64,000 bases of DNA from Porphyrobacter sp. GA68 (GTDB lineage Bacteria > Pseudomonadota > Alphaproteobacteria > Sphingomonadales > Sphingomonadaceae): contig NZ_JAKQYJ010000002.1 in the NCBI RefSeq assembly GCF_022605525.1, forward strand, positions 682,001 through 746,000. The letters are read 5' to 3'. The position numbers and the translations under genes were made by a program. The notes under the pieces were generated by a model that did not search any database, was not told where the DNA came from, and was given only the letters and a program-made list of their open reading frames with translations. Position 1 is the stretch's first letter, and each line of letters opens with the position of its first letter. Shown here in pieces: positions 44,847 through 53,847 of this stretch.

Positions 44847-45497
44847 CTATCCTCCTGATGTTGCGTCCATCACCTGTCGGAACCGTTCAACGGCTTCGCT
44901 TTCGTTTCCGCTCCATACCGCGCCGCTCACTGCCAGGAAGTCCGCGCCCGCCGCGACCAGCGGGGCGCAATTGGATGGGTCGATGCCGCCGATGGCCACA
45001 CAGGGAAGTTCGAACAACCGGCTCCACCAGGCAAGGATTTCGGGGTCAGGTCGGTGTTCGCTGCTTTTAGTGAGACTGGGAAAAAATGCGCCGAACGCGA
45101 CGTAATCGGCCCCGGCTTCGCCCGCCTCCATCGCCAGGTGCCGGCTCGCGTGGCAGGTGACGCCGATCTGCGCCTCCCGCCCCAGCACATCGCGCGCCTC
45201 GCGCACGTCACCATCACCTTGCCCGAGGTGCACTCCGTCGGCCTGCAGACGTTTGGCGAGCGCGATCGAGTCATTGACAATGAAGGCCACATCATGCGCG
45301 GTACAGATTTCCTGCAGAGGTCCGGCCAGCCGAGCGGCTTCGTGACTGTCGACCCCCTTCAGGCGGAGCTGAAAAGCGGCAACCAAGCCCTTGCCCGCTC
45401 GGACGGCGCGCTCCAGCCGGTCCGGAAATGATCCACCGACTTCGGGTGGCGAGATTAGATAGAGCTGACCACCCGATACTGATTTCTGGTTTGCCAT
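44847..45497 (-). CDS. thiE: thiamine phosphate synthase
   Basis: ThiE joins HMP-pyrophosphate and the thiazole phosphate to give thiamine phosphate. The 216-residue barrel has QLRLKG, FIVNDSIALAKRLQADGVHLG (shortened here in sense: VNDS then DGVHLGQGD), GADYVAFGAFFPS and VAIGGIDPSN, all active-site elements. No TPP riboswitch motif is visible in the 168 bp upstream. The neighbours are not other thiamine genes, so it appears to be an isolated copy. Confidence 0.92.
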   Translation of the reverse strand: MANQKSVSGGQLYLISPPEVGGSFPDRLERAVRAGKGLVAAFQLRLKGVDSHEAARLAGPLQEICTAHDVAFIVNDSIALAKRLQADGVHLGQGDGDVREARDVLGREAQIGVTCHASRHLAMEAGEAGADYVAFGAFFPSLTKSSEHRPDPEILAWWSRLFELPCVAIGGIDPSNCAPLVAAGADFLAVSGAVWSGNESEAVERFRQVMDATSGG

Positions 45498-45615
45498 GAG
45501 GCCGCTCTAGCGAACCCCATCGAATCGGCAAGTTCCGGCTGCGGAACGAGATGGTGGCAGTTGCGGGCGCCAGCCTACGCACACGGCCAGTGCAGCATCA
45601 TGTCCGCGCAGAGCG

Positions 45616-45636
45616 CCGGGTGTAATCGCCACCCGG
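45616..45636 (-). terminator. hairpin downstream of fructose-bisphosphate aldolase
   Basis: CCGGGTG (45616-45622) pairs with CACCCGG (45630-45636) around a 7-nt loop, 30 bp past the aldolase stop. There is no T-run on the minus strand, so intrinsic termination is uncertain. Confidence 0.35.
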
Positions 45637-45665
45637 GCCCTGGCAAATGGCGTATTCGTTCTCTC

Positions 45666-46559
45666 TCAGCAGCTGGCGTCGGCAATGGAATTGATGGCGT
45701 TGCCCAGCACCCGGTCGAACTCCGCGTCGTCCATGCCGACGCGCAGTTCTTGCAGCAGAGCGCGACTGAAGCTGGCGATCATGCCGTTGTTCTTCGCCAA
45801 TTCGCGACAGGCGTCTTCCCGGCTGTAACCGCCCGACAGGGCCACGACCCGCAATACCTTGGGGTGTTCGATCAACGCGCTGTAGGCGTTCGCCTCCGCC
45901 GGTATCGTCAGCTTCCACATGACTTGCTGGCCGTCAGGTACACGGTCAAGCTGTTCCAGCGCGGCGTCAAGGAGCATGGCTTCGGCTTCGGCTCGTGTCT
46001 CGCTCTGCAACGAAACCTCCGGTTCGAGGATCGGGACGAGGCCATGGTCCAGTATTTCGAGACCGAAATCCATCTGCTGGGCGATGTTGTTGCGAACGCC
46101 TTCCTTGTTGGCGTCATGGATGACCGAGCGCATCTTGGTGCCGAACACGCCCAGCTCCCTGGCACGCGCGCACATCTCTGCGAGGCGCGGCATATCCTTC
46201 ATCAGCTGCGCCCCGTTCTCCGCCTCATGCATGCCTTGATCTACCTTGAGGAACGGCACAACTCCGCGCTGGGCAAGCAGGGCCGGGATCGGAGTGCCAT
46301 CATCGCTGCAGCCTTCCATGGTCCGTTCGAACAGGATGGCCCCGATTACCTTTCCGCTGCCAAAGCTGGGGCTGTTGATGATGCGGCAACGCATCTTGTG
46401 AATCTGACCGAACATCTCCTCTTCGCCCGACCATTCGCTGTCTTCCACGCCGTAGCCGCGCAACGCCTTTGGGGTGGAGCCGCCCGACTGATCGAGCGCG
46501 GCAATAAAGCCTTGCCCGGTTGCCATCTGCTGCTTCATCTCTTCGAAGGTCATCGTCAT
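45666..46559 (-). CDS. class I fructose-bisphosphate aldolase
   Basis: This 297-residue Schiff-base aldolase cleaves fructose 1,6-bisphosphate. It starts with QMATGQGFIAALDQSGGSTP, has the second-barrel Lys in VPFLKVDQGMHEAE, GLVPILEPEVSLQ with the Glu of the active site, and LSGGYSREDACREL at the phosphate-binding end. It is the bacterial class I type, not the zinc class II enzyme. It lies 64 bp downstream of the thioesterase gene, in the same direction as tkt, gap and pgk. Confidence 0.95.
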   Translation of the reverse strand: MTMTFEEMKQQMATGQGFIAALDQSGGSTPKALRGYGVEDSEWSGEEEMFGQIHKMRCRIINSPSFGSGKVIGAILFERTMEGCSDDGTPIPALLAQRGVVPFLKVDQGMHEAENGAQLMKDMPRLAEMCARARELGVFGTKMRSVIHDANKEGVRNNIAQQMDFGLEILDHGLVPILEPEVSLQSETRAEAEAMLLDAALEQLDRVPDGQQVMWKLTIPAEANAYSALIEHPKVLRVVALSGGYSREDACRELAKNNGMIASFSRALLQELRVGMDDAEFDRVLGNAINSIADASC

Positions 46560-46623
46560 CTTCCCTGTTCTGTCACTTACGATTTGTACCCGGTACGCCC
46601 CTAGTGGCGCGCTCGCGCGGACC

Positions 46624-47091
46624 TCAACGGTTGCCGACTTTTCGAATGATCCCGGTGAAGCTGAGCACCGGGTTCGCGTCGGCGGTGATCAGGCCGCGCG
46701 CGAAAATCGTCTTGCCGCCTCCGCGAGTTACTTCACCGCGCGCCTCCATCAGCTGCCCTTCGCGCGCGGCATCGAGGAAGTCGCCTGAAAGGTTCATGGT
46801 CACACCGTGGGAGCCGCCAAGCGCATCCCGTGCAATCGTGAAGATTGCGCTGTCAGCGAACGTCATGAGGCACCCGCCGTGCATGAAACCGCCGCCGTTC
46901 ATGTGGCGCTTTTCGGCCCGGAACGCGGAGACGCGGCGACCTGATGCATCAACGCGCTCGTAAAAGGGACCGGCGCGCTGTTCGAACGCGTCGCTCTGCC
47001 AGACATGCCAGCCGGCCCAATCGCCCTGGGTGACGAGAACCAGTCCGCCACCCGCGCCCACCGGCTCGCCAACCCCTTCGTTCTCGCTCAT
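46624..47091 (-). CDS. PaaI/YdiI-like hotdog-fold thioesterase
   Basis: This 155-residue hotdog-fold protein has [20 protein letters not shown], the thioesterase helix motif with the catalytic-site His and Asp, and [19 protein letters not shown]. It probably hydrolyses an acyl-CoA; the substrate is unknown. Its ATG overlaps the pgk stop as ATGA (47088-47091), so its translation is coupled to a glycolytic kinase. No acyl-CoA metabolism gene lies beside it. Confidence 0.88.
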   Translation of the reverse strand: MSENEGVGEPVGAGGGLVLVTQGDWAGWHVWQSDAFEQRAGPFYERVDASGRRVSAFRAEKRHMNGGGFMHGGCLMTFADSAIFTIARDALGGSHGVTMNLSGDFLDAAREGQLMEARGEVTRGGGKTIFARGLITADANPVLSFTGIIRKVGNR

Positions 47092-48287
47092 TGCGTCAAG
47101 GCCGCTACGCCGGGCAGCCGCTTGCCTTCCATCCATTCTAGAAAGGCGCCACCGGCAGTGGAAACATAGGTGAACTCGTCCGCTACGCCGGCATGGGCCA
47201 GCGCAGCGACGGTATCCCCGCCGCCCGCCACCGAAACGAGCGAGCCATCTTGCGTCAACGCTGCAGCCGTCCGGGCAAGCGCCACGGTCGCTTGGTCGAA
47301 AGGTGGCAATTCGAAAGCGCCGAGCGGTCCGTTCCACACCAGCGTCCGGCATGTTTTCAGCACATCGGCGAGTGCCTCTACCGCCTGCGGTCCGATGTCG
47401 AGGATCATTTCGTCTGGCGCAACTTCATGCACGTTAACAATGCGCATCGACGGGGGATTTGCCGCAAACTCCTTCGCGACCAGGACATCGTACGGCAGGT
47501 GCACGATGCATCCCGCGCTGTCTGCCCGGTTGAGGATCGCGATCACCGTTTCCGTCAGGTCGTGCTCGCACAGCGATTGGCCGACGTCCACGCCTCTCGC
47601 TGCAAGGAAGGTGTTGGCCATGCCTCCGCCGATGATGAGATGCCTCACCCTACCCACCAGATTTTCGAGCACTGCCAGCTTGGTGGACACTTTGGCCCCT
47701 CCGACCACCGCAGCCACCGGCTGTTCGGGACTGCCCAGCGCGCGCTCCAGCGCCTGCAGTTCGCGTTCCATCGCGCGGCCGGCGAAAGCGGGCAGCAGCT
47801 TAGCGAGACCCTCCGTCGACGCATGGGCGCGGTGCGCTGCCGAGAAAGCGTCGTTTACGTAGATATCGCCACGCGCGGCTACGGCACTGGCAAACTGCGG
47901 GTCATTGGCCTCCTCACCGGGCCAGAACCGGACGTTGTCCAGCAGGCCAATGTCACCTGGCCGCAGAATGCCGACAGCCTGTTCCACCACTGGCCCTGCG
48001 ACTTCCGGTATGAACATCACTTCGCGATCAAGCGCCCGTTCAAGGTCGCCTTGCACCAGGCTGGTGGACATCGTCGAATGACGCCGCCCCTTGGGCCGCC
48101 CGAAGTGCGCGAGCAAAAGCACCTTGGCACCCTTGTCAGCCAGTTCCAGAATGGTCGGCTTGACGGCCTCGACCCGCGTCAGGTCGGAGGCGCGGCCTTC
48201 GTGCATGGGAAGGTTCAGATCGACGCGGACCAGTGCCGTCTTGCCAGTGAGATCGGCCGGAAGGTCGTCAAGAGTCTTGAAGGGCAT
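47088..48287 (-). CDS. pgk: phosphoglycerate kinase
   Basis: Pgk converts 1,3-bisphosphoglycerate and ADP to 3-phosphoglycerate and ATP. The 399-residue product has [56 protein letters not shown] and the nucleotide loop [13 protein letters not shown], all intact. The ATG at 48287 has a CGGAG ribosome site. It lies 100 bp downstream of gap and is coupled to the thioesterase gene at its 3' end. Confidence 0.97.
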   Translation of the reverse strand: MPFKTLDDLPADLTGKTALVRVDLNLPMHEGRASDLTRVEAVKPTILELADKGAKVLLLAHFGRPKGRRHSTMSTSLVQGDLERALDREVMFIPEVAGPVVEQAVGILRPGDIGLLDNVRFWPGEEANDPQFASAVAARGDIYVNDAFSAAHRAHASTEGLAKLLPAFAGRAMERELQALERALGSPEQPVAAVVGGAKVSTKLAVLENLVGRVRHLIIGGGMANTFLAARGVDVGQSLCEHDLTETVIAILNRADSAGCIVHLPYDVLVAKEFAANPPSMRIVNVHEVAPDEMILDIGPQAVEALADVLKTCRTLVWNGPLGAFELPPFDQATVALARTAAALTQDGSLVSVAGGGDTVAALAHAGVADEFTYVSTAGGAFLEWMEGKRLPGVAALTQ

Positions 48288-48387
48288 GTGCAACTCCGTG
48301 ATGCCCTCCCATGGTCCGCAGCCGGAACATGGGAAAGGCCGCTTGGCGAACCGGAGGCAATGCCGGTCGCCGCAGGCAGGTCGAGGA

Positions 48388-49395
48388 TCAGATGAACTTC
48401 GCCATCACTCCCGCGGTGTCGATCATCCGGTTGGAGAAACCCCATTCATTGTCGTACCAGCTGACCACCCGGGCCAGCTTGTTCTCCAGCACAGATGTCT
48501 CCAGACTGTCTACAGTGGAACTTGCCGGATAATGGTTGAAGTCCGAGGAAACGAGCGGCTGGTCGGTATAGTCGAGCACGCCCTTCATGGACCCTTCCGC
48601 CGCTTGCTTCAGGGCGCCGTTGATCTCCTCTACCGAAGTGTCGCGCCCCGGCACGAAGACGAGGTCGACCAGACTGACGTTGGGCGTCGGCACCCGCACG
48701 CTCGACCCGTCCAGCTTGCCCTTCAATTCCGGCAGAACCAGCCCGACGGCTCGCGCTGCACCGGTCGTGGTTGGAATCATGTTCTGCGCACCCGCCCGAG
48801 CACGCCGCAGATCGCTGTGGATCTGGTCAAGCATACGCTGGTCGTTGGTGTAGGAGTGGATCGTCGTCATGAAGCCGCGTTCGATGCCAATCGCGTCGTG
48901 TAGCACCTTGGCCACCGGCGCGAGGCAGTTGGTCGTGCAGCTGGCGTTCGACACGATGTCATCGTCTGCTGTCAGGGTGTCCTGATTGACGCCGAAAACG
49001 ATGGTCTTGGACACGCCCGTGGCCGGGGCCGAGATCAGAACCTTTTTAGCTCCGGCGGCCAAGTGTGGCCGCGATGCCTCGTCCGACTGGAAGAAGCCGG
49101 TGCATTCCAGAACGATATCGATGCCCTGCTCCCTGTGCGGCAGCTTGCCCGGATCCCGTTCCGCGGTCACGCGTATGTGGTGACCATCCACCACCAGATC
49201 GTCCCCGTCGGTTTCCACCTTGCCGGGATAGCGGCCGTGAGAGCTGTCGTATTGAAACAGCAACGCATTGCTCTTCGTGTCGGCGAGATCATTGATCGAG
49301 ACGAGCTGAAGATCGTGATCATCCCGCTCCAGAATGGCTCGTGCCACCAATCTGCCGATGCGTCCGAACCCGTTGATCGCAACCTTAGTCGCCAT
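48388..49395 (-). CDS. gap: type I glyceraldehyde-3-phosphate dehydrogenase
   Basis: This 335-residue GAPDH oxidises glyceraldehyde 3-phosphate with NAD. It has the Rossmann motif [13 protein letters not shown], the catalytic Cys153 in [35 protein letters not shown] and the C-terminal [12 protein letters not shown]. It starts 15 bp downstream of the transketolase stop and is followed by pgk, forming a carbon-metabolism operon. Confidence 0.97.
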   Translation of the reverse strand: MATKVAINGFGRIGRLVARAILERDDHDLQLVSINDLADTKSNALLFQYDSSHGRYPGKVETDGDDLVVDGHHIRVTAERDPGKLPHREQGIDIVLECTGFFQSDEASRPHLAAGAKKVLISAPATGVSKTIVFGVNQDTLTADDDIVSNASCTTNCLAPVAKVLHDAIGIERGFMTTIHSYTNDQRMLDQIHSDLRRARAGAQNMIPTTTGAARAVGLVLPELKGKLDGSSVRVPTPNVSLVDLVFVPGRDTSVEEINGALKQAAEGSMKGVLDYTDQPLVSSDFNHYPASSTVDSLETSVLENKLARVVSWYDNEWGFSNRMIDTAGVMAKFI

Positions 49396-49410
49396 AAAAA
49401 GAACTCCCGT

Positions 49411-51423
49411 TTAGCTGTTCAATTTCTGCAAGATTTTGGGGACAATAGCGTCCACGGTGAAGCCGAACTTGGCGAACAGATCCTCCGCCGGTGCCGATGC
49501 CCCGAACCGGTCCAATCCGATCTGGAGGCCATTGGCCATGGTATATCTTTCCCAACCCAGTGTGGCGCCTGCCTCGATGGACACGCGCAGCAGCTGTTCG
49601 GGCGGAAGGTCCGGCAGCAAGTCACGCCGGTACGCCTCGTCCTGCTGCGCGAACAGCTCCATGCAGGGCATCGAGATGACGTCCGCGCCTATACCCTGAT
49701 CTTCAAGCCGCTGAGCGACGTCTGCGGCCAGCTGCACTTCGGACCCGGTTGCGATCAGAACAACCTTGCGCTCTGCCTTGGCTGATCGCAACCGGTAGGC
49801 ACCGCGGGACGAACGGTTGCTGACCGCGTCCCATGCCTCGTCCCCGTCCCCCCGCAGTTGCGGCAGGTTCTGGCGGGACAAGGCGAGCACTGAAGGCGTT
49901 CCGGTGGTGGCAAGCGCCAATGCCCAGCATTCCGCCGTCTCGATCGCATCTGCCGGGCGATAGACGTTGAGATTGGGTATGAGGCGCAGGCTCATCAGCT
50001 GCTCGACCGGCTGATGGGTTGGACCGTCCTCGCCCAGGCCAATAGAATCGTGCGTCAGGACATAAACCACCCGCGCCTCGCTAAGGGCGGACAGGCGTAT
50101 CGCGTTGCGGCAATAGTCGCTGAAGATGAGAAAGGTGCCCCCGTACGGTATGACTCCGCCGTGCAGCGCCATTCCGTTCATGGCGGCCGCCATGCCAAAC
50201 TCGCGAATGCCGTAATAAACATAGCGCCCGCCGAAGCTCTCGCTGGTGAGCGCCTTTAGCGCGGCGGTCTTGGTGTTGTTGGAGCCGGTCAGATCCGCTG
50301 ATCCCCCGATCAACTGCTCGATCGCGGGGTTGAGCACCTCCAGGGCCATCTGCGATGCCTTGCGAGTGGCGACTGCCTGGGGTTTGGCGGCGAGGTCGCG
50401 GATGAGCGGCTGCAGCGCCTCTGCCGCCCGTATTAACACATCTGTGCCGGACTCCAGCAAAGCCGGCGCGTCCGGGTTGGTTGATGCTCGCTTCTGCCAC
50501 TCGCGGTGCGCTGCTTGCCCGCGTCGGCCCGCTTCGCGCCAATCATGCCGCACATCGGCGGGCAGGATGAAAGCGGCATCGGTCCAGTCCAGCGCCGCCC
50601 GCGTCGCGGCCGCTTCTGTTGCACCCAGGGGAGAGCCATGCAGCTTCTCGGTGCCCTGCAGGTTTGGCGCGCCCTTGCCGATCACCGTGCGGCAGATGAC
50701 CAGCGATGGCTGATCCCCATGGCCCTTTGCCTCTGCCAGCGCGCGGTCCACATCGGCAAAGTCGTGGCCGTCGCATCCCGTAACGTGCCACCCGGTTGCC
50801 CGGTATCGGGCTGCGATGTCTTCGCACGTCGACAGGTCGGTCGATCCGTCGATGGTGATCGCATTGCTGTCGAACAGGACATTCAGGCGCCCCAAGCGCA
50901 GATGACCGGCCAGGCCGATCGCCTCGTGGTTGATCCCTTCCATCAGGCACCCGTCGCCTGCGATCACCCAGGTGCGGTGGTCGACCAGATCGGAACCCAG
51001 TCGCGCAGCAAGGTGCCGCTCTGCGATCGCCATGCCGACCGCCATGGCCAGCCCTTGCCCCAGTGGTCCGGTGGTCGCTTCCACCCCGGGCAGAAGGAAA
51101 TTCTCAGGATGCCCGGCACAGGGGCTGCCCAGTTGCCGGAAGTTGCGGATATCGTCCAGGGTCGGCCGTTGGTAGCCGCTAAGATGCAGGAGGGCGTAAA
51201 GCAGCATCGAGCCGTGCCCGGCAGAGAGCACGAACCGGTCACGGTCCGGCCATGCGGGTGCGTCCGGGTCGAACTTCAGATAGCGGGTCCACAGAACCGT
51301 TGCCGCATCGGCCATGCCCATCGGCATGCCCGGATGGCCGGAATTTGCCGCCTCCACCGCATCGATCGACAACATTCGTACGGCATCGGCCATACGCTTG
51401 AGCCGGGCGGTGTCGAGTTCCAT
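49411..51423 (-). CDS. tkt: transketolase
   Basis: A 670-residue thiamine diphosphate enzyme that moves two-carbon units in the non-oxidative pentose phosphate pathway. It shows AANSGHPGMPMGMADAA, the TPP motif VIAGDGCLMEGINHEA, the second domain THDSIGLGEDGPTHQPVEQL, and a C-terminal transketolase domain with FGASAPAEDLFAKFGF. The ATG at 51423 has a GGAG ribosome site 8 bp upstream. It heads a minus-strand run with gap, pgk, thioesterase and class I aldolase. About 195 bp separate it from the divergent zapA-side genes. Confidence 0.96.
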   Translation of the reverse strand: MELDTARLKRMADAVRMLSIDAVEAANSGHPGMPMGMADAATVLWTRYLKFDPDAPAWPDRDRFVLSAGHGSMLLYALLHLSGYQRPTLDDIRNFRQLGSPCAGHPENFLLPGVEATTGPLGQGLAMAVGMAIAERHLAARLGSDLVDHRTWVIAGDGCLMEGINHEAIGLAGHLRLGRLNVLFDSNAITIDGSTDLSTCEDIAARYRATGWHVTGCDGHDFADVDRALAEAKGHGDQPSLVICRTVIGKGAPNLQGTEKLHGSPLGATEAAATRAALDWTDAAFILPADVRHDWREAGRRGQAAHREWQKRASTNPDAPALLESGTDVLIRAAEALQPLIRDLAAKPQAVATRKASQMALEVLNPAIEQLIGGSADLTGSNNTKTAALKALTSESFGGRYVYYGIREFGMAAAMNGMALHGGVIPYGGTFLIFSDYCRNAIRLSALSEARVVYVLTHDSIGLGEDGPTHQPVEQLMSLRLIPNLNVYRPADAIETAECWALALATTGTPSVLALSRQNLPQLRGDGDEAWDAVSNRSSRGAYRLRSAKAERKVVLIATGSEVQLAADVAQRLEDQGIGADVISMPCMELFAQQDEAYRRDLLPDLPPEQLLRVSIEAGATLGWERYTMANGLQIGLDRFGASAPAEDLFAKFGFTVDAIVPKILQKLNS

Positions 51424-51618
51424 GCAGATGGCTCCAGGCAACGGCGGGACGGCAAAACGAGCCACGCCGGCATGATTCGTTGATGCAGCCTGCCTTTGCG
51501 GACCAGCAAGCAGGGGTCAAGGTGGCCGCGCTGGACCTGTTCGACCTTTGGACAGTTGTAGGGGGCACAGTGGCCGCCTTTGCCACTCCGAAACTAGCAG
51601 GGTAAGTCTTTCCGGCAA

Positions 51619-51801
51619 ATGCATCACGACCGTACCACCATCGCCCTTGCGCGCCTGGCAAGTGCCGCAGAACGCATCGAAGCGGCCACGCACAATCTGC
51701 GGGCGAGCAAGTCTCAACAACCTCTTGACAGTTCGCAGCGACAGGCGGTGCGAGACGCCTTGGGCGAACTGGAAACCCTGCTTGAAGGACTGGCAAGGTG
51801 A
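51619..51801 (+). CDS. small helical protein preceding zapA
   Basis: A 60-residue ORF (MHHDRTTIALARLASAAERI at the start) predicted to be almost wholly helical, with heptad-like spacing of Leu and Ala. Its stop overlaps the GTG start of zapA, which suggests coupled translation. No domain is recognised. It may be a small coiled-coil partner of ZapA, but this is inference from position. Confidence 0.65.
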   Translation: MHHDRTTIALARLASAAERIEAATHNLRASKSQQPLDSSQRQAVRDALGELETLLEGLAR

Positions 51802-52271
51802 GCGAGGTGACATTGGAGATCGCCCGGCGTACTTACACCTTGCGCTGCGATCCAGGGCAAGAAGATCATGTGCGTTCTCTGGGCGATGAAGTCGATGCGC
51901 GTCTGCGCCGGCTGGGCGCGAACCTTTCCCTCAACGACGCGAAGAACATGCTTTTCGCGGCCCTGATGCTGGCTGACGAACTGCAGGAATTGCGGCTGCA
52001 GGCTGGTGCAGCCGGCATGGATGAAGTGGCCGACGGCTCTGATACCCGGATTGCCGAACTGGAAGAACGGCTGAGCGAAGCCGAGGATGAAACGGAGCGG
52101 CTGCGCCTGCACCTTGCGAACGCCAATGCCAGGTTGAAAGAAAGCAGCGCGCTGGAGGCTGCTTCGTCGTCGACCGAACGTGAAGATGAGGTAGCCGACC
52201 AGATCGAAGGTTTGGCGGAAAAGCTGGAACGATGCGCATTGTTGCTTGAGAGCGCGCGCGGCGCGCACTAA
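51798..52271 (+). CDS. zapA: cell division protein ZapA
   Basis: ZapA binds FtsZ and promotes bundling of the Z ring. The 157-residue protein has an N-terminal ZapA domain of about 65 residues (EIARRTYTLRCDPGQEDHV, then LGDEVDARLRRLGA and FAALMLADEL). A long C-terminal coiled coil rich in Glu, Leu and Arg (ELEERLSEAEDETERLRLHL) follows. It is longer than the Escherichia coli form because of this coiled coil. The start is GTG at 51798. The zapA-6S RNA-cyclo-ligase order is widely conserved in proteobacteria. Confidence 0.9.
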   Translation: MSEVTLEIARRTYTLRCDPGQEDHVRSLGDEVDARLRRLGANLSLNDAKNMLFAALMLADELQELRLQAGAAGMDEVADGSDTRIAELEERLSEAEDETERLRLHLANANARLKESSALEAASSSTEREDEVADQIEGLAEKLERCALLLESARGAH

Positions 52272-52299
52272 GTTGGCGGTGGCGGGACTGCTCGGCACG

Positions 52300-52460
52300 A
52301 GCCGTCAGCGAACATCCCTGAGGCTATAAGCAATCCTTGGGAGCTGTCCCTGCCTTGGCGACCGGGTTTGTCCCGGGGACCGGGGTACACGGCGCCCACC
52401 TGACGTGAAGGCGTCAGAGGATTTCCCGGCAACGACCCACGGTGGTTCCGTCACTCGCAT
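52300..52460 (+). ncRNA. ssrS: 6S RNA
   Basis: The 219-bp gap between zapA and the cyclo-ligase gene carries the sequence hallmarks of alphaproteobacterial 6S RNA, which binds housekeeping RNA polymerase in stationary phase. The 5' bubble arm CCCTGAGGCTATAAGCAATC starts at 52316, a CCGGG/CCCGG hairpin lies near 52361-52376, and the 3' arm GGCGCCCACCTGACG starts at 52391. CGTCAG (52303-52308) can close the helix with CTGACG (52400-52405). The ends are approximate. Location between zapA and the folate cyclo-ligase is the classic ssrS site. Confidence 0.85.
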
Positions 52461-52490
52461 GCCAGGCAAGTCCGGAAACATGGAGGCCGG

Positions 52491-53063
52491 GTGAAGAGCG
52501 AAAAGACCGAATTGCGCAGGAAATTGCGACTGGCCCGGCGGGCGCATGTGGCAGCCCTGGAGGATACCACGCGCGCCCTGCTGTTCCGGCGCCCGCCAGC
52601 GCCGCTCATCCCGCTGCTGTCCGGCAATATCATCGGCATCTACAGCGCGACGCCGCATGAGGCGCCTGCGGCTGGCTATGCGCGGTACTTCGCTGAACAG
52701 GGCTGGACCGTCGCCTTGCCGCGCTTCGCACATCGTGGCGCGCCGATGGTGTTCGCCCGGCATACCGATCCTTTTGGGGAGAGCGATCTGGAGATCGGTC
52801 CGTTCGGCGTTCTGCAGCCGGCGCCAGACGCCCAGGCATTGAAGCCCGGGGTGCTGTTCGTTCCGCTCCTGGGCTTTACCCAGGATGGAGCAAGGATCGG
52901 CCAAGGCGGAGGACATTATGATCGTTATCTTGCGAAACACCCCGACGCTGTGACCATCGGCTTGGCCTGGGATGCGCAGCTTGTGGCGCAACTGCCGATC
53001 GAGGAGCACGACATGCGAATGAATTACGTCGTCACCCCGACACGTCTGTATGGACCGTTCTGA
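52491..53063 (+). CDS. 5-formyltetrahydrofolate cyclo-ligase
   Basis: This ATP-dependent enzyme turns 5-formyl-THF into 5,10-methenyl-THF. The 190-residue product has KTELRRKLRLARRAH, IIGIYSATPHEAP, VPLLGFTQDGARIGQGGGHY (ATP and magnesium loop) and a C-terminal DMRMNYVVTPTRLY. The start is a GTG at 52491 directly after the 6S RNA, the usual ygfA arrangement in which both can be co-transcribed. The gene end is shared with the next start (TGATG). Confidence 0.94.
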   Translation: MKSEKTELRRKLRLARRAHVAALEDTTRALLFRRPPAPLIPLLSGNIIGIYSATPHEAPAAGYARYFAEQGWTVALPRFAHRGAPMVFARHTDPFGESDLEIGPFGVLQPAPDAQALKPGVLFVPLLGFTQDGARIGQGGGHYDRYLAKHPDAVTIGLAWDAQLVAQLPIEEHDMRMNYVVTPTRLYGPF

Positions 53064-53314
53064 TGCGCAGTGAACCAACCTGGCGGATCCCGGTCGGTCT
53101 GCTCGTTCTGCTGGCAGCGCTGACGGTTTATGGGGTCGTGATCGCCCGCTATCTGCCGGACATTATCGCTGATTGGCCGGTTTTGCTGCAGACCTTGGTG
53201 TACCTTGCCCTCGGTCTCGCATGGCTGCTTCCACTCAGACGCTTTCTCATCTGGATGGAAACAGGACGCCTGTCGGCTCCGCCCATTGAGACAGAAGCCG
53301 CAGAAGAACCCTAG
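53063..53314 (+). CDS. DUF2842 family small membrane protein
   Basis: An 83-residue protein with two hydrophobic segments (VGLLVLLAALTVYGVVIARY and LLQTLVYLALGLAWLLPLR). It matches DUF2842, a small inner-membrane family of alphaproteobacteria with no known function. It ends RFLIWMETGR and then an acidic tail. Its ATG overlaps the cyclo-ligase stop, so it is translationally coupled to it. Its stop is right beside the tRNA-Asp 3' end. Confidence 0.85.
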   Translation: MRSEPTWRIPVGLLVLLAALTVYGVVIARYLPDIIADWPVLLQTLVYLALGLAWLLPLRRFLIWMETGRLSAPPIETEAAEEP

Positions 53315-53391
53315 TGGCGCGAGTGACGGGGCTCGAACCCGCGACCTCCGGCGTGACAGGCCGGCACTCTAACCAACTGAGCTACACCCGC
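53315..53391 (-). tRNA. tRNA-Asp (GTC)
   Basis: A 77-nt cloverleaf with acceptor GCGGGTG paired to CACTCGC (one G-T pair), discriminator G and encoded CCA. The anticodon stem CCGGC/GCCGG holds loop CTGTCAC with anticodon GTC, and the T loop is TTCGAGC. It is encoded opposite to and abutting the DUF2842 gene. Confidence 0.97.
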
Positions 53392-53847
53392 GCATTAAGG
53401 CGGAAGCACCGCTAGGGAGCCGCGCCACTAGGCCAAGCACTGCGGAGTGTCAACGCATCAAGCGCGCAAAAATAGTGTGCCTCTCGCTGATTGAGGGACG
53501 GTTGTCGGCTTGCTTGACGAAGCGCGCAGCATCCTGCCCGCACCGTCCAGTTAGCCGCACCGAACGGCGGTGGGCACTCGTTGTGGCGATCAGCAAAGAA
53601 TGATTGCATTTCTTTCGACCTGGCGCGCGAAGGGACTCGAGCGCCCGCTGATCAGCCACCCCGGCCGAAACATCGGCCACTGCTGACGCGCTTCGTCACG
53701 AGCTTGTGATGCTGTACGCACCATCTGCCAGCCTGGTCCCGCCGCAACGCGGCCTTGCTCCACAACAAGCGGATGTCAGATGGGTCTGGGCAGGCAGAAA
53801 GCGGGCCAGGCGATACAGACAGCCGCCCGGGTGGCGCGCCGCGCCGC
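53392..53847. other. 456-bp gene-free stretch
   Basis: I see no convincing gene here. It holds a degenerate tRNA-3'-end-like string near 53621-53646 (TGGCGCGCGAAGGGACTCGA). A perfect 10-bp palindrome GCTGATCAGC lies at 53647-53656, and a hairpin GGCCGA-AACA-TCGGCC near 53663-53678. The stretch lies downstream of the E2 gene end and presumably contains its transcript end. Confidence 0.6.

Noticed and set aside
45498-45665. TPP riboswitch upstream of thiE
   Set aside because: No CTGAGA or other thi-box element is visible on the minus strand in this gap.
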